Shown here one piece after another: positions 52,388 through 63,603 of a stretch of DNA of 64,000 bases. The DNA is taken from positions 66,925,922 through 66,989,921 of the forward strand of contig CP142456.1 of assembly GCA_038049695.1 (NCBI GenBank). Direction: 5' to 3'. This DNA is from Cinnamomum chago. Its lineage: Eukaryota > Streptophyta > Magnoliopsida > Laurales > Lauraceae. The position numbers and the translations under genes are program-made. Under the pieces are notes generated by a model, which did not search any database, was not told the origin of the DNA, and saw nothing but the letters and a program-made list of their open reading frames with translations. Position 1 is the stretch's first letter, and each line of letters opens with the position of its first letter.

Positions 52388-55100
52388 ATGGCAATGGAGA
52401 TAACGCAAGTGCTTCTGAATGCACAAGCAGTAGATGGCACGATTAGGAAGCATGCAGAAGAGAGCCTGAAACAGTTTCAGGACCAAAATCTTCCAGGTTT
52501 TTTGCTCGCTCTCTCTGGTGAGTTGGCAAACAATGACAAGCCAGTGGAAAGTCGTAAATTAGCGGGTTTGATACTTAAGAACACCTTGGATGCTAAGGAG
52601 CAACATAGAAAGTTTGAGCTTGTGCAGAGATGGTTGTCATTGGATTCAGCTATTAAGGCCCAGATAAAAGGGTGTTTGTTGCAGACTCTTACATCTCCTG
52701 TGCATGATGCACGGTCTACTGCATCCCAGGTTATAGCTAAGGTTGCTGGTATTGAATTGCCACATAATCAATGGCCTGAGCTTGTAGGATCACTCTTATC
52801 AAACATTCACCAAGTTCCAGCTCATGTGAAGCAGGCCACTCTTGAAACTCTTGGGTACTTATGTGAGGAAGTCTCTCCTGATGTTGTTGTTCAAGATCAA
52901 GTAAATAAAATACTAACAGCTGTAGTTCAGGGTATGAGCTCTTCTGAGGAGAATGCAGATGTGAGGCTTGCTGCCACTCGGGCACTGTATAATGCCCTGG
53001 GATTTGCACAGGTGAATTTCTCGAATGATATGGAGCGAGACTACATCATGAGAGTCGTTTGTGAGGCAACACTGTCTCCTGATGTGAGGATACGACAGGC
53101 AGCATTCGAGTGCTTGGTTTCTATTTCATCAACATACTACGAAAAGCTCTCGCCTTACATTTCTGACATATTTACCATCACAGCAAAAGCTGTGAGGGAA
53201 GATGAGGAGCCTGTTGCACTTCAGGCTATTGAGTTTTGGAGCACAGTCTGTGATGAGGAAATTGATATCTTAGAAGAATATGGAGGTGATTTCAGTGGTG
53301 ACTCTGAAATTCCTTGTTTTTATTTTATCAAGCAGGCACTTCCTGCTCTGGTTCCCATGCTTCTAGAGACGCTCCTTAAGCAGGAAGAAGATCAAGATCT
53401 GGATGAAGGTGCTTGGAATCTGGCAATGGCTGGTGGAACATGTTTGGGTTTGGTTGCACGGACTGTTGGGGATGAGATAGTTCCTCTTGTGATGCCTTTC
53501 ATAGAAGAAAACATAACAAAACCAGACTGGAGGCAAAGAGAGGGAGCCACTTATGCCTTTGGTTCTATTCTGGAGGGTCCATCAGTGGACAAGCTTGCCA
53601 CAATAGTCAATGTTGCTCTGAACTTTATGCTAACTGCATTGACAGCTGACCCAAATAATCAAGTCAAAGACACTACAGCATGGACCCTTGGAAGAATATT
53701 TGAGTTTCTTCATGGCCCGAATGTTGAGACTCCTGTAATCACTGATGCAAACTGTCAACAGATTCTTATGGTTCTCCTTCAGAGCATGAAAGATGTTCCT
53801 AATGTAGCTGAGAAAGCCTGTGGGGCTCTCTATTTCCTAGCACAAGGTTACGAGGATGTAGGATCAACCTCCCCACTATCTCCTTTTATTCAGGACATTG
53901 TTCAGGCTCTACTTACTGTGACACACAGAGAAGATGCTGGAGATTCCCGTCTCCGTACTGCTGCTTATGAAGCTCTGAATGAAGTTGTGAGGTGTTCAAC
54001 GGAAGAAACTGCTTCTATTGTCATGCAACTGGTTCCAGTAATAATGATGGAGCTCAACCAGACTCTTGAGGCACAGAAGTTATCGTCTGAGGAGAGGGAG
54101 AAGCAGAATGAATTGCAGGGCCTTCTTTGCGGGTGCTTGCAGGTCATCATACAGAAGTTGGGAGGGTTAAAATCTACTAAGTATGTCTTTATGCAGTATG
54201 CAGACCAGATGATGAGTCTCTTTCTAAGGGTTTTTGCTTGCAGGAGTGCCACAGTGCATGAAGAGGCTATGCTTGCTATTGGGGCCTTAGCATATGCAAC
54301 AGGGCCTGATTTTTCTAAGTACATGAAAGAATTTTATCCATATCTGGAAATGGGTCTGCAAAATTTCGAGGAATATCAGGTCTGTGCTATCACAGTTGGT
54401 GTAGTAGGTGATTTATGTAGGGCATTGGAAGATAAAATACTTCCTTACTGTGATGGTATCATGACACATCTTCTCAAAGATTTGTCAAGCAATCAGCTGC
54501 ACCGGTCTGTAAAGCCTCCCATATTCTCGTGCCTTGGTGACATTGCTCTGGCAATAGGAGAGAACTTCGAGAAGTACTTGACATATGCTATGCCTATGCT
54601 TCAAAGTGCAGCAGAGCTCTCCGTGCACGCTTCAGGTGCTGAAGATGAAATGTCTGAGTACACTAATCAGCTCAGAAATGGAATCTTGGAAGCATACTCA
54701 TCGATTTTCCAAGGTTTTAAGAACTCCCCAAAAACTCAGCTGCTGATGCCTTATGCTCCTCACATCCTTCAGTTCTTGGACAGCTTGTACTTGGAAAAGG
54801 ACATGTAAGTTCTGGAATACATGCATTTACTTTTATGATGGTTTTTGGATGTCATTTTTAGTTCTGTTATTAACTCATTGCTTGTCTCTTTATGTGATCA
54901 GGGATGAAGTTGTGACCAAGACGGCTGTTGGTCTATTGGGAGATCTAGCTGATACACTGGGCAGCAATGCCGGTCCTTTGATCAGTCAAGCTGTTGCTAG
55001 CAAAGAATTCTTAAATGAATGCTTATCATCAGATGACTATTTGACTCGAGAGTCCGCTGACTGGGCTCAGCTGGCAATCAGTCGAGCTATTACTGGTTGA
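52388..55100 (+). CDS. KPNB1: Importin subunit beta-1 (karyopherin beta), 2 coding exons, 871 aa
   Basis: Nuclear import receptor: it binds importin alpha or cargo directly, docks on FG nucleoporins and releases cargo on binding Ran-GTP. Exons are 52388-54804 and 54902-55100. The donor ACAT|GTAAGT and acceptor GATCAG|GGATG join in phase 2 to give ...LYLEKDM-DEVVTK. Total 871 residues, the normal length. The start MAMEITQVLLNAQAVDG is the first ATG after the inferred leader splice, and the N-terminus aligns in style with plant importin beta. Visible features: N-terminal importin-beta domain (ESLKQFQDQNLPGFLLALSG, about residues 22-40); HEAT repeats throughout; ATLSPDVRIRQAAFECLVSI; an acidic loop LLKQEEDQDLDEGAWN (about 327-342) that contacts the importin alpha IBB region; LPYCDGIMTHLLKDLSSNQL; and the C-terminal SSDDYLTRESADWAQLAISR. 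There are no lesions. Codon use is ordinary. Confidence 0.97.
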
Positions 55101-56718
55101 TGCTGCCTGGTCTTGTTAGAAGTGTCTGCATGCATTTGGGTGTGTTGAGTTGGGTCCGGGATTGCATGTGTGGGCTGTCACCATTTTCGCATGAAGGTTT
55201 TGGGCAGGGTTGGAGGTCGTCACTAACTTGTGTTAGCACCATGGAGTCGGGTTTCTTTCATGAGGAAGTGGGTAGTGAAGCCCACCTCTACTAACTTGCA
55301 GAAGGGCTGAAGGCCTCCTTTCTGTAAAGGATAAGGGAGGGTGCTGTGTTATTGGAGTCAAACACAGCTGCAGCCTCCATTGCCTGCCTATAAACCCTTT
55401 GCAACTTCCACACTGGTTCTACATGTCATCATATTTTGAGTGGTACTGGCACCATCTTTTGGACTGGCAAGCAATGATTGGTCATGCATTTCGAGTTTGT
55501 AACACCCAAAAGGGCTACAAAGAATTTGATTCATCTGAGTCAATTCAGGTGCCCTACATCCCAATATCACCCATTGGTAAATCCACTTTTCTTTTTCCTA
55601 TTGCATATTTAAAATTTTGTATCGCTCATGCATTATTTCACTTCTCTCTGTCAGTTTAGTCACCTTTCAATCTGTATACTGAATTGTGTAGTTCCTGAAG
55701 TTGGCCTTCAGGACATGATTTGCGCGAAAGTAAGGAATTTGTACCTTGCATTAGTCATATGCGATTATTACCGCCTTTGTATCCAGTGTTCTTCCAATGC
55801 ATTAATTATGCATGCATTGAGTCTTATTTTTTTTCTTTCTTCTGTCATCTATTTTGCTTTGTGTAATCTTTATCATTACTTTTGGTAAAGTTGATACATT
55901 ATCATGAAATGGGTGACCTTTTCTTTTGGTGGGGTGACATATCAATGTCTCCCTCTCTCCCTTGTGCCTGGCATTCAATATATATATTAAAATTCTTTTG
56001 TCCTTGGCCCTTTCTGGGCATTTTCCTTATTGCTGTGGATGAAGGAATGACTTCTTCATTATAACGTTTTGATCTTGTCTAGTCCTCTCTCAGTTGTATT
56101 GTATGTCGGTTTCATTCTTGTATGTGCTTCTATAATTATGTGTGTGTTAATACAAACAAGTATTGTGTCCTGATTTGGGAACTGATCCGAGACATACTAT
56201 CTGGCTCATGTCTGTATTCAGGTTTTTAAACTTTCTATTATGTCACCGTAGTTGTCAATTTGGCATTTTGGTGTAGCCTCCAAAATAAAAGTTTTTGGCT
56301 GATTTGAAATGTTATTCAAATATACGTATATGTTAGGAAAAATAAAATATAATTTATGCATTTAAATCATTCTGACGAAACAATATTATAACCTGCAAGT
56401 ATAAAATTTAACCACATTTTTTCCCACTAAATTTTAAATAAACTTTTCACAATAATGAAAATTAGCAACCTTTAAGTTTGAAGTTTGGACGCATTTCCCA
56501 TAGCATTGCGTTCATTTTGGAAAGTTTATCCATTTTAGTCAATTTTGACCGAAGTTTATGATTTTTGGGTCGAAATTGACTGGAAGTCAAATAAAAAAAT
56601 TATACTATGCACCTTCTCATTTAGGTCATTCTAACTGAAACGAAATAAAATTGATAACTATGATGGGCATACGGTCAATGGTCGGAAATGAAACAAAATT
56701 GATAACTAATATGGGCAT
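55101..56718. other. 3' UTR and downstream flank of importin beta-1
   Basis: Begins as the 3' UTR after the TGA at 55098-55100. Its length is unknown; no canonical AATAAA was seen in the first kilobase. The open frames at 55097-56064 are short, T-rich and unconserved. From about 56270 the sequence is AT-rich intergenic with a weak local repeat around AACTGAAACGAAATAAAATTGATAACTA (56632 and 56688). Confidence 0.5.
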
Positions 56719-56726
56719 AGGTTGAG

Positions 56727-56828
56727 GAGGCGTGCTATGCACCCCATACCCCGAGGGGGATCCAACGGATCATATGCACCCCGGGCTCCCAGTCGGGGTA
56801 TGGGAGCCGGGGTGCGTAGACTTTTTGT
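56727..56828. mobile_element. 102-bp foldback element with 8-bp TSD
   Basis: Flanked by AGGTTGAG (56719-56726 and 56829-56836). The left arm TGCTATGCACCCCATACCCCGA faces the right arm TCGGGGTATGGGAGCCGGGGTGCGTAGA, and a third partial copy (ATATGCACCCCGGGCTCCCA) lies in the middle. The tiny GC-rich palindrome stands out in AT-rich DNA. An 8-bp TSD suggests a hAT-mobilised MITE. Confidence 0.7.
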
Positions 56829-57129
56829 AGGTTGAGTCCAGGTCCCATGTACATATTCTCCTCTTATTGTTAATTCAGGTTCAAGTACGTGGACGACCAG
56901 AAGATGACCTGTATTCTCTTCTATTTATGATGATCAATTTGGCAGTGGGTTTCTTTGGATAAATCCTCTTATGCCTATTTTGAGTTTTCATACTTATGGT
57001 TGAGTGGTGTTGGCACTATCAAACATGCCAAGGATTGATCCTTAGTTCTTCAAATAAAAAGTTATCACTCGTTTAATAGGTAGCGCAACATAGCCTGTCG
57101 TGGAATCAGGCAGGCCCCTCTAAAGGAAG

Positions 57130-57155
57130 GGAGAGAGAGAGAGAGAGAGAGAGAG
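57130..57155. repeat. GA microsatellite
   Basis: (GA)n of about 26 bases at the left edge of tandem array B. Confidence 0.9.
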
Positions 57156-57815
57156 TTTAGAAATTATAATATGGGATCTACTTTTAGAAATTGTAGAATC
57201 TTTAGAAATTACAATATGGGATCTACTTTTAGAAATTGTACTACTAGGACCACATTTAGAAATTTCAACGTGGGACGTACCTTAGGAAGTGTGATACGTG
57301 GGACCAACCTATGGTCACTATTAGAAATTGAGGTACTTGGGGCTCATCATAGGAATTAAGACATGGGCTCACATTTAGAAATTAGAAAGAAATTAAAATG
57401 GGGGCCCACATTTAGAAAATACGTGTGTCCATCTTTGGAAATTGTGGTTGTGAGGCTCACCTTTCGAAATTAGCCCAAGGCCACATTTAGAAATTATGTG
57501 GGATTCATCTTTAAAAATAATGCACGAGGGATTCACCTTTTTAAAATTTACAATATGAGGCCTACCTTTATAGTGTTGTACATGGGAATCACATTTAGAA
57601 ATTGCAGTATGTTGGACCCATCTTTTAGATATTACAATATGGGTGTCTTCTTTAGAATTGCAGTACAAAGGAACCCATAGAAATTATGATACATGGGGCT
57701 AACTTCTTAGCACTTATAACTTGAGGCTCACCTTTGGAATTGCAATGCGGGCTCACTTTTAAAAATTGCGGCATGTGGAACCCACCTTTAGAAACTAAGG
57801 TTGCTGGAATTTTGA
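57156..57815. repeat. Degenerate tandem array B, inverted relative to array A
   Basis: Units such as ATATGGGATCTACTTTTAGAAATTG and GGGCCCACATTTAGAAATTA. Reverse-complemented they give AATTTCTAAANGTGGG and CCCATATTGTAATTTCTAAA, the building blocks of the array at 46560-47530. Two early units (about 57170-57196 and 57214-57240) are almost identical. No coding potential. Confidence 0.8.
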
Positions 57816-59051
57816 AACCCTGGAATGTGTGCTAGGATTTGAAAGTCCTTACTTTCAGAAATTAAAAATTTTCAGATTTCTGCAATCTAGATATTCTAGC
57901 AAAGGAACATAGTGTTTTTCCACGAATAGTAGAATTCCCTAGTAAGTAGTAACCAAAATTCCTATTGGTATTTCAACTGAGGAATAATATAAGTTTGCAC
58001 AATGAGAGGGTTTTTCAATAGAAAGGAAAATCGCCTTAATTTTTTGTAGACAACCTACTTTCCATCATTTGGCGCCAGAAGAGAAAAAAGTATAATGATT
58101 TTCTTCGATAGCAAGGATCTCGATTTTCTATGTGATGACTTTCTTTAATAGAGGGGATTTTGATTTTTCAATTTTGTGATTTGAGCTGCTTATATTTATA
58201 AATAATGGGTCCAATATATGTGTGTTGAAAACAGTGGAGCATATATTATAAGTTGGAGCAACCTATATAGACTCTCTTACAATAACTATTGTCTCACTAG
58301 TTGGAGCAAAGCATACATTACAAGGTAGGTGGACAAATGAAGAGTAAGAACTCTTTGCTCTTATTCTCTTTTAACATCCTTTACACCATTCAAATAGGAA
58401 TTGAGGTTATTAATACTAATTTAAATAAAATAAAAAAAGAGTAGAATGAGTGTAAAACCAATCTTAGAAAAACATCGAATAGGTTGTTTAAAATAAAAAT
58501 CTTCGAAAAGTGTCCCAGGCTGTTAATTAGCTAGTTGGGGGCGGGGGCGGGGGCGGGGTTTTGGTTTTCTTTTTGTTGGGCCTTTGACTCCTCTCTTTTG
58601 AATGGATTTCGGTTAATCTTTTAGAAAAGAAATGTTGTAATTCATTATCATCCTCTTACCTTGTCTCATTGATATTGGGTCCATTATTAGATAAAATACA
58701 ATGTTGTATCTATGGAAGATGTTCTCTTGCGAGCATACTTCATATAGCTTATATGCAATCCAACTCGTGGGCGCCACTTGGATGTAATTTTGTCAATGGG
58801 AGAAGGATAGATAGAAAGGTCTTCTCATGGATAAGAGGGATCCAAAAAAAATAAGCCCCGCCATTTTATCTTAACCCTTGATTAAACAACCTTAAAGTTT
58901 ACTGATATCTTAATTGAGTATTTCTTGAGATTAAAATTCAAAGGTGAGCAAAGGTTCAATGAGTGTAAAATTGAGCTTGATGTCAGATCGGGTCACGGAA
59001 AAGAGCATTAAAGGGATTGTATTGATGAAATATAGTCCCAAGTGGGCACCA
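57816..59051. other. Intergenic with a G-rich repeat
   Basis: No gene recognised. Contains (GGGGGC)-type repeats at 58537-58558, a potential G-quadruplex, and AT-rich DNA elsewhere. The short open frames are unconserved. Confidence 0.5.
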
Positions 59052-59069
59052 AAGTGCTGGATTGCACTT

Positions 59070-59220
59070 TTTTTTTTAATCACAGCCAAGGAGGTTGGGA
59101 CTCAAGAGAGAGCTCGCATACACACGAAAAGGTAGCCTACTCAAGTGGGAATGAGGCCCGCACGAGCGGGAAGAAAACCCACATAAGTGGGAAAGGAGCC
59201 CACACAACCTGGAAGAAGCG
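59070..59220 (-). mobile_element. SINE-like retroposon candidate with 18-bp TSD
   Basis: 151 bp flanked by AAGTGCTGGATTGCACTT (59052-59069) and AAGTGCTGGAGTGCACTT (59221-59238), an 18-bp direct repeat with one mismatch. The insert begins with a T run, i.e. a poly-A tail if read on the minus strand, as for a SINE or processed retroposon. The interior has GTGGGAA...GAGCCC units repeated three times. No clear pol III boxes, so the class is uncertain. Confidence 0.5.
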
Positions 59221-59532
59221 AAGTGCTGGAGTGCACTTAAAATTGCTTGTAGGAGCATGGGCGGCTCCACATATATCACAATGGGGCCAATTAACTCCAC
59301 TGAAATCCAAAAAAACATTTAAAAATAAATTTTTTTTATTTCATGAATTAAACTTATAGGAAGCTTTTGACCCCACTCAATTTAAGAGTTTCACCTCATA
59401 TTACCTAACTTTACACTTTTTCTTTATTACTGTGGTAGTGAACAAAAGTTATCATAAAATACCCATCGCTTAAGTTAATGGGCCAATTGTCTACAAAAAA
59501 ATAAATAAAATTTATGGGCCCACATTACTGAT

Positions 59533-59843
59533 ATGCGCTCAAGCAACAAGTTTTTAGAACTTAAAGGAATTTGTGACATTCCTAGAAAATCAGTGGAGAT
59601 AAAGAAGATATCGTATACCAATTGGTTTATTTCATTTTAAAATTGGCGTTGATTTTACTAGCAGTGACTGCCACAGTAGAAAGAGTTTTTTCAGCAATGA
59701 AGTACATAAATAATAGGTTGCATAATCGAATAGGAGATCAATGAATGAATGACTGTTTGGTTACATATATTGAAAAATATGTGGTTGCTACTGTTGATAA
59801 TAAATCTATTATGCAACGATTTCAACACATGAAAACCTGTTGA
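59533..59843 (+). pseudogene. hAT transposase C-terminal dimerisation domain, decayed
   Basis: Translated text includes NKFLELKGICDIPRK, a one-base frameshift, then EDIVYQLVYFILKLALIL, then VTATVERVFSAMKYINNRLH, then NRIGDQ followed by an in-frame TGA at 59742-59744, then MNDCLVTYIEKYVV and IMQRFQHMKT ending at TGA 59841-59843. The ATxERxFSAxxxIxxRLRxRxGDxxxxDxLxxYIE pattern is diagnostic of the hAT dimerisation domain of TTF-type zinc-finger transposase-like proteins. The rest of the protein has been deleted. Confidence 0.9.
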
Positions 59844-59873
59844 GGGCAGCCGTAGGAGTTTATGTATTTGGAT

Positions 59874-60564
59874 TAGTGCTGCACATGGGCGGTTCGGATC
59901 GGTTTAATACTAAAACCAATAACCAAACCGAACCTGTCGGTTTTTCAATTAACCGATCCGATCCGACAAATGGAGAGGGCTTAAACCGAACCGAGCCAAA
60001 CCGTTAAACCGTTGTTTTTTATTTTATTTTTTTGAAAATTAGACATTAGAATTTTCAAAATGATGATACCCCGTCCTTTGCATTTGTTCCAATGTCTGGT
60101 GCAAACATAAAAATCCAACAATCCATACTAGATTAAACATATATAAATAAATAATTCTACTAAGAAAAAAGAGTTTGGACTAAACACAAGCACACAAAAA
60201 AAAAAAAAAACACACAATAACTAGGTTTCAGTGAAACATTCATTCCACATGATACCCTCCGAGGTAGTGCTGACAATTGAGTTTATGTGAGAATGGAGTT
60301 GTCGACTCTAACTATAAAAGTAGTAAAACACGGAATCCTAAGGCTAAAATAGTAAAAAAATAATACTTAAGTTACCGCATACGGTCGGTTCGATTTAAGC
60401 GGTTAACTGTGAGATCAAACTAATAACCGACCAATGTAAGCGGTTTTTATGATTTTCAAACTGTTAACCGAACCGATCCACTATAAATCGATCCGAACCG
60501 CCAGGTTCGGTCGGTTCGGTTCGGTTCGGTTTTGCGGTGAAACTGGATTTTTCGTTCAGCCCTA
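59874..60564. mobile_element. Nested hAT-type MITE rich in CGGTTCGGTT words
   Basis: Starts TAGTGCTGCACATGGGCGG and ends ...TTCGTTCAGCCCTA; the reverse complement of the end is TAGGGCTGAACGAA. The interior is full of ACCGAACCG/CGGTTCGG repeats, including (GGTTC)n at about 60505-60530. The flanks ATTTGGAT and ATCTAGAA match at 5 of 8 positions, so the TSD is doubtful. It lies inside the hAT element 59256-60804 and is therefore younger than it. Confidence 0.65.
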
Positions 60565-60812
60565 ATCTAGAATTTTCTTTTGGATTAAGAACTATTAGTA
60601 ACAATGTATTAAAATTTCCTTTTTTTTTAGAATTCAATATTATCTTTGTCGGATTATCGGAAATATATTATGTGAGAATTTTATACTATACTTGTTAAAT
60701 TATCGAAAATAGATGACAAATGTTAATAAAGGGAAAAATAAATTTATTCGATTTGCAGAAAATAAGTCTTTTGTTGACCCACTTGAATTCTTGAAGTGCC
60801 ACTGTGTAGGAG

Positions 60813-61378
60813 AACATTTTCCTCTATCTATATGGTTTTGATGAATTCCTAATTGTTCATGTGACCACCATGTCATACGAGTTTTAACTGTAGCTTAGTA
60901 TGCCCCTATTCCACTTTGGGCAATTTAGGAATTGGAGTATTCATGGCTAGGTCGGCCCAAGCTTGGGCTGCTTGGGGACATGGGTGTGATTAATTTATTG
61001 CTAGAATATGGGTGTGATTGAATTAATGGCACATGATGCAAGGATCCTACAACATGGGAAATGGAGCAGGATGCATGACAATTGGAGTGCACAGTGGAAG
61101 GCGTAAATGTTAGCATCTCTCAAATGATCACATATGTGTGGCCCCAACCAAATAGAAAGGGAGACTTTCGGTTTACCATTTCACCCTAATCTGTCTCTTT
61201 CCCCTCATTTACTCTAATTATCTCTTGGTTGATTTGATTTAGATTCAATTAAAGGGGCTAAAATGACTATATAAAGAAAGTAATATTAGAGGTGAAGTAC
61301 GGCTCTATATACAATTTTACTGTAGAAAATGAGAGATTGAATAGGGAGAAAGAAACAGGAAAAAAAAAGAGATAATTA
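60813..61378. other. Intergenic, no recognised feature
   Basis: No gene or transposon end recognised. The open frames are short and unconserved. Confidence 0.5.
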
Positions 61379-63342
61379 GCGAAATGTCCCTCATATAGAA
61401 CTTCTAAGGCCTCCAGTCCATCAACTTTTCCTCTAACGCCGGTAGTCCATGCAGCTGGGAAACATTTCGGTGAGAGGTCCCTAGACACGTCACCTCATGG
61501 AGAGAGATCCCTAGACACGCCACCTCATATATTTTAATGACTGATTTGCCCTTTTAACTGATTAGGCATAAAATTTTAAAATTTAAAATTTTAAATCTTC
61601 CATTCTCCCTCTTTTTCTTCTCCAATCGAGACATGGAGAGAGCCTCTAGGGTTTCCAAGATTGGATTGTGCTGCGTCTGCGATCAACGGATTGGATCAAG
61701 GTTTTTTTTATCCAGACTTCTGCACGTGGATCTTCGTTGCAGGAATAGGAGAGAGATCGGTTTCGATCTTGAGAGGGCCACACTGATTGGATTTGTGTAG
61801 AAATCCGAAGTTGCAGACACTCGGCAAATAAGTTTGGAATCGGTTTTGAAGGCTGTAGATGACTGAAGTAGATCTGGTGTTCATCGCCCATCGCTGAAGA
61901 GGGGTTCTTGATTCCGGATTACAGACAGGATTTGAAGCACTGAGGGCTGCCATTATCATTGCCATCATCACCGAAATCGGCAGAAGAACAGGGAAGATTC
62001 TTGGGTTTGCTGCACTTTCCTTCGCCGGAGAAGGTGCAGACCGCCGTGACGATCATTGCCGGAGACTCCGCCGTCCACTGCCGCAGCTATTGCGCCGTGG
62101 TCAGAGAAGGAAGGAGCAGCATTTTCATCGTTTCTGGTTATAGAAACCTAAGGAAGAAGAACCAATTCTGTTTGGGGAAGAAGACCGATTTGGGTTTGGT
62201 TCCGGGTTGTGTTCGGGTCCGTTTGGGCGGGTTGGTTCTAGATCAGGTTCGACTTGGCCCGTTCCAAAAGTCCATCCCCATTACAATAAAAGTCAAATTT
62301 ATCCGAGTTCTGTATTTTTTGTCAAATTTATTTGAGTTTTGGACAAATCTATCCGAGTTTTTGGCTATTTAACTGACTTTTGGAACAAATTTATTGGAGT
62401 TCTGGACAAATTTATTTGTGTTTTGGACAAATCTATTTGAGTTTTTGGCGATTTATCCGACTTCTGGAATAAATTTATCTAAGTTCTGGACAAATTTATC
62501 CGTGTTTTTGGCTATTTATCTGAATTTTGGAACAAATCTATCTAAGTTATAAACAAATCTATCTGAGTTTTTTGCAAATTTATTTGAGTTTTTGAAAAAT
62601 ATAGGTTAGTTTCTGACAAATTTATATCCATTTTAAAATTTTTAACTGAGTTTTTGAACGAATCTTTCTATGTTTTTGGCAAATTTATTTGTATTTTCTT
62701 AGATTTATTTGTGCTTTTGAATTTTATTTGTGTCTTTTGAAGTTTATTTTTCATTTTTGAAATAAATATAACTGAGTTTTTGACAAAAGACTTGAGTTTT
62801 TTGCCACATTATTCGCTAATTTGGAAAATTGGGTTATCTTAGTTTTGGAAAATGTATTTGTGTTTTTTTTTAATTTATTTGCTTTTTTTAATTTTATTTA
62901 CTTCTTTTGAAATTTATTGATATTTTTTTAAATTTATTTGGATCTTTTGAAATTGATTTTCGTCTTTTGAAATTTATTTATATCTTTTGAAATTTATTTG
63001 TGTCTTTTTAAATTTATCTGCATTCTTTGAAAATTTGTTGTTTTTTTTTTGAAATTTATTTGCATTATTTTGAAATTTATTTGTGTTATTTTGAAATTTA
63101 TTTGTGTGTTTTTAGAATTTATTTGAAAATCTCATTAATGAGATTCCATTAATCGTGGTCCATTAAATGGTAGTTGACTATTATTAATGGGATATCCCAC
63201 CAATCATGGGATATAATTTAAAGAAAGGGTAAATTAGATATATCAGGTATGAGAATGTGTTAGAGGACCTTTGGCTGCATGACATTTTTTGGTGGACTGT
63301 TTGCAATAAAGTTGTACTTTGAGGGACCTCTTGCCGAATCCC
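61379..63342. mobile_element. Mutator-like element candidate with minisatellite interior
   Basis: The outer parts are inverted: AGCGAAATGTCCCTCATAT at the left, and GGCAAGAGGTCCCTCAAAG at the right when reverse-complemented. Further weak similarity follows inward (AGTCCA..., GAGAGGTCCCTAGACAC). Inside lies GC-richer sequence at 61630-62270 that reads like a gene leader (CTCTAGGGTTTCC, and an open frame from 61959 with PSSPKSAEEQGRFLGLLHF), then the T-rich minisatellite. It could be a Pack-MULE with a captured 5' gene fragment. TSD not established. Confidence 0.4.
62280..63120. repeat. Degenerate T-rich minisatellite (GACAAATTTATTTGAGTTTTTG / TTTTGAAATTTATTTGTGTC)
   Basis: About 840 bp of imperfect units of 18-24 bp. 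The first half uses GGACAAATTTATCYGAGTTTT units; the second half uses CTTTTGAAATTTATTTGTGT units. The gradual change from one unit to the other suggests repeated slippage and local homogenisation. Confidence 0.85.
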
Positions 63343-63416
63343 AAAAAAAAATAAATCTCTTTTTATGAAAACCCTGCTTTTCTTCACATCTAAACCATCC
63401 ATCATCATTAACATGA

Positions 63417-63603
63417 GAAGAGTCCATCATTGCCCACTAGTAGACAATCTTGATTGTGGGCTTAGTGTGTGGCCTTTCTTATTGTTATTTGTGCCTAGGT
63501 TGTGGGCTTTCTTCTCTTTAGATTCAGAATGAGAAGATCTGTTGTACTTTGGGTTTTCACCCTTTATTTAATAGAATCAATCTTATCCTTAAAAAAAAAA
63601 AAA
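63417..63603 (+). mobile_element. Possible 5'-truncated LINE (L1-type) 3' end
   Basis: The text GTTGTACTTTGGGTTTTCACCC TTTATTTAATAGAATC followed by an A13 tract (63591-63603) resembles plant L1 3' UTRs, with TG/GG-rich sequence and a poly-A tail. No RT or RNase H is present and no TSD was identified, so this is tentative. Confidence 0.35.

Larger units (their letters stand above)
59256..60804 (+). mobile_element. Internally deleted hAT element (TTF-type) with exact 8-bp TSD
   Basis: 1,549 bp flanked by TGTAGGAG (59248-59255 and 60805-60812). The left end CATGGGCGGCTCCAC and the right end (reverse-complemented) CAGTGGCACTTCAAG resemble the CAGTGGCGGCTCCA-type ends of this hAT group. It keeps only the C-terminal dimerisation part of its transposase (59533-59843) and carries a nested MITE (59874-60564). 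Confidence 0.8.

Noticed and set aside
52737-54324. Antisense open frames of 90-119 codons
   Set aside because: Shadows of the importin beta coding exon.
61959-62372. 137-codon plus-strand open frame as a host gene
   Set aside because: No recognised domain, begins in leader-like sequence and runs into the minisatellite; kept only as a possible captured fragment.
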